From an uncultured Solirubrobacterales bacterium (GTDB lineage: Bacteria; Actinomycetota; Thermoleophilia; Solirubrobacterales; Solirubrobacteraceae), in assembly GCA_937973575.1 (NCBI GenBank), contig CALJKH010000173.1:1-9699 (forward strand): a stretch of 9,699 nucleotides of DNA, read 5' to 3'. A program made the position numbers and the translations under genes. Below, piece by piece: positions 1 to 7,319 of this stretch. The notes beneath the pieces were generated by a model. The model saw only the letters and a list, made by a program, of their open reading frames with translations, was not told the origin of the DNA and did not search any database. The first letter of the stretch is position 1; the number at the start of each line of letters is the position of its first letter.

Positions 1-1415
1 ATCCATTTGATGATGACAAGCTGCGCGAAGAGTGCGGCATTTTCGGGGTGTGGGGTGCGGATACCGCGTCTGCCGTCGTCGCGCTGGGCCTTCATGCCCT
101 GCAGCATCGCGGGCAGGAAGCAGCCGGCATCGCAGCAGCTGATCTTGGCGGCAACATCCTCACCCTCCGTGACACGGGCCTTGTTGCTCAGGTCTTTGAC
201 ACCAACAGCCTTGGGTCGCTCTCCGGCGATTTGGCAATTGGCCATGTCCGTTACTCAACGACAGGTTCATCTGGCTGGGAGAACACTCAGCCGATTTACC
301 GCTCCGACGTGCGTGAGATCGCGCTTGCCCACAACGGCAACCTCACTGGCGTGACTGAGCTGCGCGACGAGCTCACTTCTAAGGGTGTTGAGCTGCGCTC
401 AACCTCCGACACCGAGCTGATGGCAGCGATGCTCTCTACGCACCCTGCTGAGACGATCGAGGACGCAGTCTGCGACATCGTCCCGCGCCTCAACGGCGCC
501 TTTTCGACAGTCGTGATGACCAACGACTGTGTTGTTGCCTTCCGCGACCCACTTGGGATCAGGCCGCTGGTTCTGGGCCGGATCGGCGAGAACTACTGCG
601 TAGCGAGCGAGTCGTGCGCGTTCGACATCATCGGCGCCGAGTATCTGCGAGAGGTTGAGCCGGGCGAAGTTGTGACGATCGTCCCTGGCGGTATTCGCAC
701 GCGGATGGCAGTCGAGTCAGACCGCAAAGCATTCTGCGTCTTTGAGTACATCTACTTCGCCCGCCCTGACTCGCGCATGGCAGGCACAGTCCTTCAGGCT
801 GCGCGCGGTCGCATGGGCGAGATCCTCGCCCGCGAGGCACCTGTTGACGCAGACCTAGTAATCGCAGTCCCAGACTCAGGTAACCCTGCCGCACGCGGTT
901 ATGCCCGGGCCAGCGGCATTCCCCAAGACGATGGGTTCGTTAAGAACCGTTACGTCGCACGTACCTTCATCCAGCCCGGCCAAGAGCTTCGTAAGCATGG
1001 CCTTCGCATGAAGTTCAACCCACTGCCTGAGATTGTCGCCGGACAGCGGCTCGTTGTTGTTGACGACTCAATCGTCCGCGGCAACACAACTCGCCAGATC
1101 ATCGAGATGCTCCGCGACGCCGGAGCAAGTGAGGTGCATTTGCGGATCAGCGCCCCGCCGATCCGCCATCCATGTCACTTCGGGATTGACATGCCAACCC
1201 GTGAGGAGATGGCAGCTCACGGCAAAACAGTTGACGAGATCGCAGCCGACATCGGCGCTGACTCTCTCGCCTACATCTCAATGGAAGGCGTTTACGAGGC
1301 TGTAGGCGGCGACAGGGCAACTCACTGCGACGCTTGCTTCACAGGTGACTACCCGGTGGAAACCGAGCCGACGACGGACAAGTTCGCGCTTGAGTCCGCC
1401 GACTCGCCTGCGTGA
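1..1415 (+). CDS. purF: Amidophosphoribosyltransferase PurF (5' partial)
   Basis: First committed step of de novo purine synthesis: PRPP plus glutamine gives 5-phosphoribosylamine. The frame is open to the left edge, so the true start lies outside. The in-frame GTG at 48 is not the start, because the essential N-terminal nucleophile Cys (33-35, in EECGIFG), exposed after propeptide removal, lies upstream of it. The N-terminal Ntn-hydrolase glutaminase domain shows HRGQE, a TTGSSGWENTQP segment and HNGNL. The C-terminal phosphoribosyltransferase domain carries the PRPP loop VDDSIVRGNTTR (about 1059-1094). Four cysteines at 735, 1173, 1326 and 1335 (FCVFEY, HPCHFG, CDAC) match the positions that bind the [4Fe-4S] cluster in Bacillus-type PurF, so an oxygen-sensitive cluster enzyme is expected. 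The stop codon overlaps the purN start by four bases. Family assignment is certain; only the first few residues are missing. Confidence 0.97.
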   Translation, partial: PFDDDKLREECGIFGVWGADTASAVVALGLHALQHRGQEAAGIAAADLGGNILTLRDTGLVAQVFDTNSLGSLSGDLAIGHVRYSTTGSSGWENTQPIYRSDVREIALAHNGNLTGVTELRDELTSKGVELRSTSDTELMAAMLSTHPAETIEDAVCDIVPRLNGAFSTVVMTNDCVVAFRDPLGIRPLVLGRIGENYCVASESCAFDIIGAEYLREVEPGEVVTIVPGGIRTRMAVESDRKAFCVFEYIYFARPDSRMAGTVLQAARGRMGEILAREAPVDADLVIAVPDSGNPAARGYARASGIPQDDGFVKNRYVARTFIQPGQELRKHGLRMKFNPLPEIVAGQRLVVVDDSIVRGNTTRQIIEMLRDAGASEVHLRISAPPIRHPCHFGIDMPTREEMAAHGKTVDEIAADIGADSLAYISMEGVYEAVGGDRATHCDACFTGDYPVETEPTTDKFALESADSPA

Positions 1416-2002
1416 TCGGCGACGCTGACCTTCGACGCGTAGCTGTGCTCGCCTCCGGCGAGGGAACGAACCTGCAAGCGCTCCTCGACCATGTTGATGG
1501 TCACGATGGGATTGAGATCGTGGCGCTCGCAGCTTCCAAGCCTGAGATCAACGCGATCGAACGCGCCAAGGTTGCAGGGGTGGAGACAGGCGTCTTCGCC
1601 AAGGCTGACTATGCAAGCCGCGAGGCCCGCGACCTTGACCTTGCCGCCTGGCTGCAGGAGCGCAAGGTGGGCATTGTCGTGACCGCTGGCTGGATGGAGC
1701 TTCTTACTCCAAGCCTGCTCAACACCTTCCGTGACCGAGTCGTCAATGTGCACCCGTCACTCCTCCCTGAATTCCCGGGCATTGACGCAGTCGGCCAAGC
1801 CGTGGCTGCCCGCGCGAGCATGACTGGGGTGACGGTCCATTTGGTAGACGAAGGGGTCGACACAGGCCGTGTTCTGATGCAGGAGTCGGTGGAGGTTCCG
1901 ATCGGCGCGACCAAGGAAGAGGTGGTCGAGCTGCTTCGGCCACTAGAGCACCGCCTTCTCCCAGAGGCAGTCAGAGGACTCGCCGCCGGGCGACTGGCAT
2001 AG
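1412..2002 (+). CDS. purN: Phosphoribosylglycinamide formyltransferase PurN
   Basis: Folate-dependent GAR transformylase, the third step of purine synthesis, moving a formyl group from 10-formyl-tetrahydrofolate to GAR. At 196 residues it is a normal family length. The N-terminus has the phosphate-binding ASGEGTNLQAL (residues 14-24). The catalytic Asn112 and His114 sit in VNVHPSLLPEFPG, and Asp150 in DEGVDTG; the His-to-Asp spacing of 36 equals that of E. coli PurN (108 to 144). Oddity: the family usually has His shortly after FPG (E. coli His119), but here it is Asp125 (GIDAVGQA). The GTG start overlaps the purF TGA as GTGA, and no clear Shine-Dalgarno precedes it, so translation is probably coupled to purF. 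Function is confident; the effect of the His-to-Asp change is unknown. Confidence 0.95.
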   Translation: MIGDADLRRVAVLASGEGTNLQALLDHVDGHDGIEIVALAASKPEINAIERAKVAGVETGVFAKADYASREARDLDLAAWLQERKVGIVVTAGWMELLTPSLLNTFRDRVVNVHPSLLPEFPGIDAVGQAVAARASMTGVTVHLVDEGVDTGRVLMQESVEVPIGATKEEVVELLRPLEHRLLPEAVRGLAAGRLA

Positions 2003-2019
2003 GATCGACCTACCGCCCA

Positions 2020-3615
2020 ATGAGTACTGAGAACTACGAAACAATCCCCGCCAATGAGGTCGTCGTGAGACGCGCTCTCGTGTCCGTATCGGACAAGACT
2101 GGCGTAGTCGAATTCGCGAAGGGCCTTGTGGATCTTGGGATCGAACTTGTCTCAACCGGTGGCACAGCTACCGCACTCCGTGAGGCTGGGCTTGAGGTGC
2201 GCAGCGTCTCCGACATCACAGGCTTCCCGGAGATCATGGACGGCCGAGTCAAGACTCTCCATCCAAAGATTCACACTGCATTCCTTGCTCGCCGCGATGA
2301 CCCATCCCACATGGCGGCAGCCCAAGAGCATGAGGTCGAGTGGATTGACCTGGTCTGCGTAAACCTCTACCCGTTCGAAGAGGTCACAGCCAAGGAAGGC
2401 GTCTCTGACGCAGACGCCATCGAGAACATTGACATTGGTGGCCCGACGATGATTCGTGCCTCAGCCAAGAACCACGCCTTTGTTGCGACAGTCGTCAACC
2501 CAGCCAACTACGGCAAGGTGCTTGACGAGCTCAAGTCCGGCGGCAACACGCTCTCTAAGGCAACCCGTCGCGACCTTGCAGGCCAAGCCTTTGCGCGGAC
2601 CGCCGCTTATGACACTGCGATCGCCGAATGGTTCGCAGGCCCTGGTGCTCCAGAGCCAGTTGAGGCTGGGCCACCTGCACGGATCGTCAAGTCCTACGAG
2701 CAACGCAGTGCGCTCTCCTACGGTGAGAACCCGCACCAGCAGGCCGCCTACTACGCAGAGACTGGCTCAGAGGCTGACCTTCTAAGCCGCTTCGAGAAGC
2801 TCTCGGGCAAGGACCTTTCCTACAACAACCTTCTCGACCTTGACGCTGTCCGTCGGATCGTTGACGAGTTCGATGAGCCAGCCTGCGTGATCATCAAGCA
2901 CAACAACCCTTGTGGAGTTGCGATTGGCCCTGATCCTCTGTCCGCTTACAAGGCAGCCTTTGCCTGTGATCCGACGAGTGCCTTTGGCGGGGTTATCGGC
3001 TTCAACCGCGAGATTGACGCAACCCTCGCTACAGCCCTGATGGACCAGTTCATTGAGGTCCTCACAGCTCCCGCGTTCAGCGACGAAGCGATCGAGATCA
3101 TGTCCGCCAAGCCGAACATTCGGATCCTGCGTGACAAGCATCCCGGTGGTGGGCAGACAGAGCCTGAGCTTCGCCAAGTTCTTGGCGGCGTCCTCGTGCA
3201 AGACCGCGACACTGGCCAAAACGGGCGTGACGGTATGGAGGTTGTCTCCAAGCGCCAACCAACTGAAGAGGAATGGCAGAACATGCTCTTCGCCTGGGTC
3301 GTAGCGCGCAATGTCAAGTCAAACGCAATCGTCTTTGCCAAGGATGGCGCCACGCTCGGTGTTGGCGCTGGGCAGATGAGCCGCGTCGATAGCGCCCGCA
3401 TTGCTGTCAGCAAAGCCCCTGTCAGTCTTGAAGGTTCCGCAGTAGCCAGTGACGCGTTCTTCCCGTTCGCCGATGGCCCCAAGGAAGCGATTGACGCCGG
3501 CGCGTCATGCGTGATTCAGCCTGGTGGGAGCATCCGTGACGATGAAGTAATCGCAGCCTGTGACGAGGCAAATGTCGTTCTCGTCATGACTGGCCGCAGG
3601 CACTTCCGGCACTAG
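2020..3615 (+). CDS. purH: Bifunctional PurH: AICAR transformylase / IMP cyclohydrolase
   Basis: Catalyses the last two steps to IMP: formylation of AICAR to FAICAR with 10-formyl-THF, then ring closure. It is 531 residues, normal for the family. The N-terminal MGS-like cyclohydrolase domain (about 17-215) shows VSVSDKTG, STGGTA, DGRVKTLHPKIH and ENIDIGGPTMIRASAKN. The C-terminal AICAR transformylase domain (about 220-531) has the catalytic Lys293-His294 pair in IIKHNNPCG, SAFGGVIGFN, GVGAGQMSRVDSA and the typical RHFRH end. The ATG lies 17 bases after purN but has only a distant AGGA (2001-2004). An in-frame GTG at 2065, preceded by GAGGT at 2056-2060, would give a protein starting just before RRALVSVSDKTG, also plausible for the family. 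Both starts keep all domains. Confidence 0.97.
   Translation: MSTENYETIPANEVVVRRALVSVSDKTGVVEFAKGLVDLGIELVSTGGTATALREAGLEVRSVSDITGFPEIMDGRVKTLHPKIHTAFLARRDDPSHMAAAQEHEVEWIDLVCVNLYPFEEVTAKEGVSDADAIENIDIGGPTMIRASAKNHAFVATVVNPANYGKVLDELKSGGNTLSKATRRDLAGQAFARTAAYDTAIAEWFAGPGAPEPVEAGPPARIVKSYEQRSALSYGENPHQQAAYYAETGSEADLLSRFEKLSGKDLSYNNLLDLDAVRRIVDEFDEPACVIIKHNNPCGVAIGPDPLSAYKAAFACDPTSAFGGVIGFNREIDATLATALMDQFIEVLTAPAFSDEAIEIMSAKPNIRILRDKHPGGGQTEPELRQVLGGVLVQDRDTGQNGRDGMEVVSKRQPTEEEWQNMLFAWVVARNVKSNAIVFAKDGATLGVGAGQMSRVDSARIAVSKAPVSLEGSAVASDAFFPFADGPKEAIDAGASCVIQPGGSIRDDEVIAACDEANVVLVMTGRRHFRH
2056..2067 (+). promoter_or_regulatory. Ribosome-binding site for an alternative purH start
   Basis: GAGGT at 2056-2060 precedes an in-frame GTG codon (2065-2067) by four bases. 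The upstream ATG at 2020 has no comparable site at the right distance. Known PurH proteins begin close to the RRAL.SVSDK segment, so this could be the true start. The evidence is only the motif and its spacing. Confidence 0.35.
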
Positions 3616-3622
3616 CCGGTTT
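3606..3622. terminator. Possible bidirectional hairpin terminator between purH and the glycosyltransferase gene
   Basis: CCGGC (3606-3610), loop ACTA, GCCGG (3615-3619) form a perfect 5-bp all-GC stem. It overlaps the purH stop codon and fills most of the 5-base gap between two convergent genes. On the + strand it is followed only by TTT (3620-3622); on the - strand the 3' side is GAAGTG, with no U-run. The stem is short and the T-tract weak, so it may be only a weak intrinsic terminator or a chance inverted repeat. Its position is the best argument for it. Confidence 0.35.
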
Positions 3623-4121
3623 ACTTGACGAGCTGATTTACCGGGACGGAGCGCAGATGGTTGCGCGCCAATGCCCGCTTCAGTTCGTCAATCGCAGCGA
3701 CTGAGGATGCATCGCTGCTGAGGACCAATGTGACGATCTCGCCCGGATGGAGCTCGCCAATCGTCGAGTCAGCTGTGACGATGACCTGGCCCTTGACGGG
3801 CTTGCCACCAAGTGACTTCGCAGCCTCGTACTCGCCAATCGAGAAACCCTTAGAAGGCGGTTGGTAAGGGAACGGCTCGTGGAGTCCAAGGTTGCGGGCA
3901 AGTTTTTTCAGGCGGGAACGAGTAGCAAGCCATCGGAACGCGCCTGACTTACGAAGTTGAGGTAGCACTGCGCTGCCAGCAGCATTGATTTCCGCGACGG
4001 TGCCGGATGAAACAGGTTGTGTCACAGCGACCGAGGCGTTGATTCCCCCTGCCTTGAGCAGAGCGATCGTGGAGCTTTGAGCTCCGTCCGGGCCATCCGC
4101 GATCACACCCACCACTGGCTG
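3621..4121 (-). other. Degenerate polysaccharide deacetylase (NodB-like) domain of the glycosyltransferase
   Basis: Residues about 419-584 follow the NodB order when set beside the intact deacetylase at 7389-8105. VIADGPD (424-430) corresponds to TFDDGPH, with the catalytic first Asp replaced by Ala426 and the second kept as Asp427. LLKAGGINASVAV corresponds to ILDERGVKATFFL, and AEINAAG to AEITAEG. YQPPSKG (504-510) sits where RAPLG is expected, and HPGEIVTLVLSSD where KAGDVVLLHDG is expected, with the metal or active-site His replaced by Ser. No HxxxH metal pair is present. This is alignment by eye; deacetylase activity is not expected. Confidence 0.7.
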
Positions 4122-5375
4122 GTCCGTGGGAATGCTTGTGGCTGTCTTGAGCCGCAGCGGACCATCGGCAATGTTGAAGCCAAAGCCGCTTCCAAGTACC
4201 AGCCAGCCAAGCACTGCGAAGACTGCAGCCCCAGCAAGGACACGGCGGCCAACGAGCCGCCAAGCCGGGATTGGCTTAACCCAGCGGTTCATCTCAAGCG
4301 ACAGGGTCGCCACCGTCGGAAGCTGGGCGTAGCGCGGATCACGGAGTGCTGGCTCGCTGAGCGCTTGCTCGATCGCCGCGGGGAGGTCAGACCTGCGCTT
4401 AACCACCTGTGCAAGACCCAGATGGACGTACTCCTTGTTGTTCTCGCGGACATGGCCAACGCCAAAGCCGTAAGAGATCACCTGAGTTCCGCAGATCATT
4501 GCCTCAAGTGCAGTCAGGCCACCAGTTGCGTGGATTAGTACATCGCCGGCTGAAAGGAATGTCGCCATCTCAGTGGTGAATCCTTCAATGCGAAGCCGGG
4601 GCTCACCTCCGAACTTCGCCTCCAAGGCGGTCTTGACTGCCTCGTTGCGGCCACAGAGAGCGACGACTTGGGAGTTCTCTACAGCTAGGGCTTCCTCGAT
4701 TCCTCCGGTGACATCTCCAACTCCCCAACCACCGCCGGAGACGATGATCACCGGGCAGTCAACGGGAAGGCCAAGGATGCCCCTTGCCTCTTCGCGCGTG
4801 GGGGGATTCAAGAACGCAGGTGTCGTCGGCGGCTGAGCCCAACGGACCGAGCCCTTACCGGCAATTCGCTCAACAGTTTCCGTTGACTCGCGGTGAGTAA
4901 CTGTGTGGAGGTCAATTCCCTTGTGGGCCCAGTGGTAGAGGCCAGCAAGGTCTGTGATGTCGGCAATCGTTGGTGTCAGCAGTTTGCCGTTGAGGCGCAT
5001 GTTGCCAAGCACCGAGGTGACACCTGGGTAGGTGGAGATGATCAGGTCCGGGTTATGCGCGTTGATGATCCGCATCAGTGGGCGGGCGCCAATAGTCGCC
5101 AAGAGCTTCTGTGAGAGCCAGCGGGTTGGCGGGATCTTCATCAGCAGCCAGTATTGAATCTCGAAGATCCACGGGAACCATTTAAAGGTCACCACTGAGC
5201 TGTCGCGGACGACGCTGGTGAGGATGCCGCCCATGGCCGTGAGGCCGTTGGCGATCATCACCCGAGCCTCGGGTTCCTCCTCGCGGAACTCGCGCTGGAT
5301 TGCGCGAGCAGGCGCATCGTGACCCTCGCCGATGTCGGCGGAGAGGATCAGGATGTTGCGCGGGTCGTTAGCCAC
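3621..5375 (-). CDS. MGDG-synthase/MurG-like glycosyltransferase with a C-terminal degenerate NodB domain
   Basis: 584 residues, longer than typical MGDG-synthase/UgtP-like enzymes (about 380-400). Residues 1-370 form a two-lobed GT-B glycosyltransferase. The N-lobe starts NILILSADIGEGHDAPARAI, matching the MGDG synthase N-terminal motif with GxGH. The C-lobe has VSGGGWG (212-218) and the nucleotide-sugar segment GDVLIHATGGLTALEAM (277-293). Relatives glycosylate diacylglycerol or other lipid acceptors at the inner membrane face; donor and acceptor here are unknown. A hydrophobic span (about 378-398) after RR follows, then a domain (about 419-584) laid out like a NodB deacetylase but lacking its catalytic residues. 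The start is GTG, the first possible start after an in-frame TGA. It has no clear Shine-Dalgarno and lies 30 bases after the epimerase stop, so it probably shares that transcript. Confidence 0.87.
   Translation of the reverse strand: MANDPRNILILSADIGEGHDAPARAIQREFREEEPEARVMIANGLTAMGGILTSVVRDSSVVTFKWFPWIFEIQYWLLMKIPPTRWLSQKLLATIGARPLMRIINAHNPDLIISTYPGVTSVLGNMRLNGKLLTPTIADITDLAGLYHWAHKGIDLHTVTHRESTETVERIAGKGSVRWAQPPTTPAFLNPPTREEARGILGLPVDCPVIIVSGGGWGVGDVTGGIEEALAVENSQVVALCGRNEAVKTALEAKFGGEPRLRIEGFTTEMATFLSAGDVLIHATGGLTALEAMICGTQVISYGFGVGHVRENNKEYVHLGLAQVVKRRSDLPAAIEQALSEPALRDPRYAQLPTVATLSLEMNRWVKPIPAWRLVGRRVLAGAAVFAVLGWLVLGSGFGFNIADGPLRLKTATSIPTDQPVVGVIADGPDGAQSSTIALLKAGGINASVAVTQPVSSGTVAEINAAGSAVLPQLRKSGAFRWLATRSRLKKLARNLGLHEPFPYQPPSKGFSIGEYEAAKSLGGKPVKGQVIVTADSTIGELHPGEIVTLVLSSDASSVAAIDELKRALARNHLRSVPVNQLVK
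4182..4244 (-). other. Predicted transmembrane segment in the glycosyltransferase
   Basis: Residues about 378-398 are hydrophobic (RVLAGAAVFAVLGWLVLGSG). They follow arginines and a lysine on the N-terminal side, with few positive charges immediately after. By the positive-inside rule the glycosyltransferase part stays in the cytosol and the C-terminal domain faces outside. This is a hydropathy reading by eye. Confidence 0.7.
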
Positions 5376-5405
5376 TACCGCGACTGTAAGGGGTCAGCCT
5401 GTTGC

Positions 5406-6305
5406 TTAAGAGTCTTGCGAGTTACGCCACTCGACATAGCGGCGTGCGCCTTCAGCAAAGTCGGTCTTGGCAGTCCAGCCAAGCTCGTCTTCGGCGCGCT
5501 GACCACTGATGACTGCACCGGCGAAATCGCCTGCGCGGCCCTCGGTGATCACGATCTCAGCCTCACCAACAAGCTCCTTGGCCTTCTCGGCTACCTCGCG
5601 GATTGAGGTCTCCTCAGTGCCAACGAGGTTGTAGATGCGGTTCGCAGCCTCAGGGCCGAATGAGCGGACAACTGCGTCAGCAATGTCTTCGACGTAAACG
5701 AAGCGACGTGTCTGAGTGCCACCACCGGCAAGGGTGATCGGCTCGCCAGCACGAACCTTGTTTACAAACAGTGCGAGCACTGTTGCCTCACGTGCGCGTG
5801 GGCCGTAAGGAATGCCAAAGCGCAGGATCGTGTAGTCAAGGTCGTAGAGCGCCTTGTAGGAGGTGCAGTAAGCCTCGCCGGCAAGCTTGCCAGCTGTGTA
5901 GAGGTGGGATGGAAGCGCAGGGTTTACGTCCTCGTCAATTTCCATCTCCTTGTTGTCCTGGTAGACCCAGATCGTTGAGGAGTAGACGACGCGCTTAACG
6001 CCAGCACGCTTGGCAGCCTCAAGTACGCAGATCGTTCCGCGGGCGTTGAGGTCCTCTGACCAAAGCGGGTCAGCCTGGACTTCGCCAACGTCAGCTGCAG
6101 CTGCAAGGTGGGCAACTCCGTCGCAACCCTGCATTGCCTTCTCGAGTGCGTCAACGTCGGTGATTGAGCCTTCGAAGAACTCAGCTCCGCTCTCGTATGG
6201 ACTTGGGCGAATGTCGAAGTTGACTGTCTCGTGGCCTGCGGCCTCAAGGTGGTCAATTACATGGGAGGCAATGAAGCCTGAGCCTCCGGTTACAAGGACT
6301 TTCAT
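5406..6305 (-). CDS. NAD-dependent epimerase/dehydratase (extended SDR, sugar-nucleotide type)
   Basis: 299 residues, typical of extended short-chain dehydrogenase/reductases acting on nucleotide sugars (GalE/RmlB/UDP-glucose epimerase relatives). The Rossmann motif TGGSGFIAS is at residues 6-14, with the usual third Gly changed to Ala13. Asp31 at the end of the second strand (NFDIR) favours NAD over NADP. The catalytic set is Ser109/Ser110-Thr111 and Tyr136-x3-Lys140 (YTAGK). LRFGIPYGPR and RRFVYVEDIADA are conserved substrate-domain segments. The ATG directly follows the TAA of the aminotransferase gene with no gap, and GGAGG (6317-6321, complement) lies 11 bases upstream inside that gene, so the two are translationally coupled. 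The exact reaction (4-epimerisation, dehydration or other) cannot be fixed from sequence. Confidence 0.92.
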   Translation of the reverse strand: MKVLVTGGSGFIASHVIDHLEAAGHETVNFDIRPSPYESGAEFFEGSITDVDALEKAMQGCDGVAHLAAAADVGEVQADPLWSEDLNARGTICVLEAAKRAGVKRVVYSSTIWVYQDNKEMEIDEDVNPALPSHLYTAGKLAGEAYCTSYKALYDLDYTILRFGIPYGPRAREATVLALFVNKVRAGEPITLAGGGTQTRRFVYVEDIADAVVRSFGPEAANRIYNLVGTEETSIREVAEKAKELVGEAEIVITEGRAGDFAGAVISGQRAEDELGWTAKTDFAEGARRYVEWRNSQDS

Positions 6306-7319
6306 TTAGGCGATTCCCTCCGGGAGGTTGGGGCCCGCGTAATAGAGCGGCGGGCATGAGTGGTTTTCGGCGACCCAGTCAGTATTTGGCAGGTCTACAT
6401 GGGTGTGGCCCATGATGCGGTGGCATGGCGTGTCGTAGACGCGGCCGGTGCTCTTCTCCAGCTGCTCAAAGACGATGTACTTGTAATAACCGCTTGTCAT
6501 TCCGTCTGGGAACTTGAGGCGGGTTTCCTCAAACTGAGGGTCAAGCAGGCCCTTGGCGACCTTGTTCTTCCACTCGATCATCTCTGGGAGACGCTCGATC
6601 TGAATCAGGCCAAGTGCAGCTGTGAAGTCGCTCATCCGGTAGTTGAGGCCGTTGACTTCATGCTCTGGCTTGCCGTAGTTGCGGTAGGCCTTTGCGTAGG
6701 TGATCAGCTCAGGGTTCTTGGAGACGAGGATTCCGCCCTCACCGGTGCTGATCGTCTTGGTGGCGTAGAAGCTGTAGACGCCAGCGTCGCCGTATGAGCC
6801 AGGCTTCTTACCGTTCCAGTCAGCTCCGTGGGCGTGGGCGCAGTCCTCAAGCAGGAAGATGTCGTTGGCCTTGCAGTAGGCAGCGATCTTCTCTGTGTCG
6901 AAGGCAATGTGGCCACCGATGTGGACAAGCCAGACAGCCTTTGGCTTGTGCTGCTCAGCCTTCTTCTCGAAGTCCTCAAATGACATGCAAAGGTCCTCGC
7001 GGTTGCAGTCAACAAACTCAACCTTGCCGCCGGCCTTGATGACCGAGAGCGGTGTAGCCATGAATGTGTTTGAAGGGCAGAGGACAACTTCGTCCTTGAC
7101 GTCAATGAAGTCGAGAGCTGCGAGTGCGCCGCCTGTCCAGGAGCTGGTGGCAACAGCTGGGACGCCGTTCCACTTCTCCCAAGCCTCTTCGAACGCGGCA
7201 TTCATTGGGCCTTCTGCCCAGCGGTTGCTGTCGAATACTTGGTCTACAAGCTCGTGGAAGCGAGCGCGGTCGCGCTGATCAAAGCCAATTGCAAATGCTG
7301 TGTAGTCAGGGTTGCTCAT
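6306..7319 (-). CDS. DegT/DnrJ/EryC1/StrS-family sugar aminotransferase
   Basis: PLP-dependent aminotransferase of the family that aminates keto-sugar nucleotides for cell-surface glycans. Length 337 residues, slightly shorter than the usual 360-400. Seen motifs: TSSWTGGALAALDFI (cofactor-phosphate region), CPSNTFMATPLSVIKAGG, VDCNREDLCMS, LLEDCAHAHGA with the PLP-pyridine-binding Asp159, the Schiff-base Lys188 in SFYATKTISTGEGG, and YRNYG. The catalytic lysine is present, so this is an aminotransferase rather than a lysine-less dehydratase member. Upstream on the coding strand, GGAG lies about six bases before the ATG, a good ribosome-binding site. It immediately precedes the epimerase, as expected when the two act on one nucleotide sugar. 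Substrate unknown. Confidence 0.93.
   Translation of the reverse strand: MSNPDYTAFAIGFDQRDRARFHELVDQVFDSNRWAEGPMNAAFEEAWEKWNGVPAVATSSWTGGALAALDFIDVKDEVVLCPSNTFMATPLSVIKAGGKVEFVDCNREDLCMSFEDFEKKAEQHKPKAVWLVHIGGHIAFDTEKIAAYCKANDIFLLEDCAHAHGADWNGKKPGSYGDAGVYSFYATKTISTGEGGILVSKNPELITYAKAYRNYGKPEHEVNGLNYRMSDFTAALGLIQIERLPEMIEWKNKVAKGLLDPQFEETRLKFPDGMTSGYYKYIVFEQLEKSTGRVYDTPCHRIMGHTHVDLPNTDWVAENHSCPPLYYAGPNLPEGIA

Noticed and set aside
48..50. GTG at 48 as purF start
   Set aside because: The catalytic N-terminal Cys and the preceding propeptide-like residues are encoded upstream in the same frame (from position 3).
1349..1914. Antisense frames across the purF/purN junction
   Set aside because: Both real genes there have intact catalytic motifs and the overlap start; the opposite frames have no family resemblance.
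2782..3482. Long antisense open frames (158 and 178 codons) opposite purH
   Set aside because: They lie wholly inside a certain gene, show no recognisable domain and have low-complexity, Arg/Ser-rich or scrambled composition; they are by-products of GC-rich codon use.
4017..4538. 173-codon + strand open frame opposite the glycosyltransferase
   Set aside because: It is antisense to a gene with clear GT motifs, its composition is Cys/His/Arg-rich and unlike a folded family, and it has no supporting context.
6317..6327. CCTCC/GGAGG inverted repeat around the epimerase ribosome-binding site as an RNA switch
   Set aside because: The one-base spacer forbids a full hairpin, and it also encodes the conserved end of the aminotransferase; there is no evidence for regulation.
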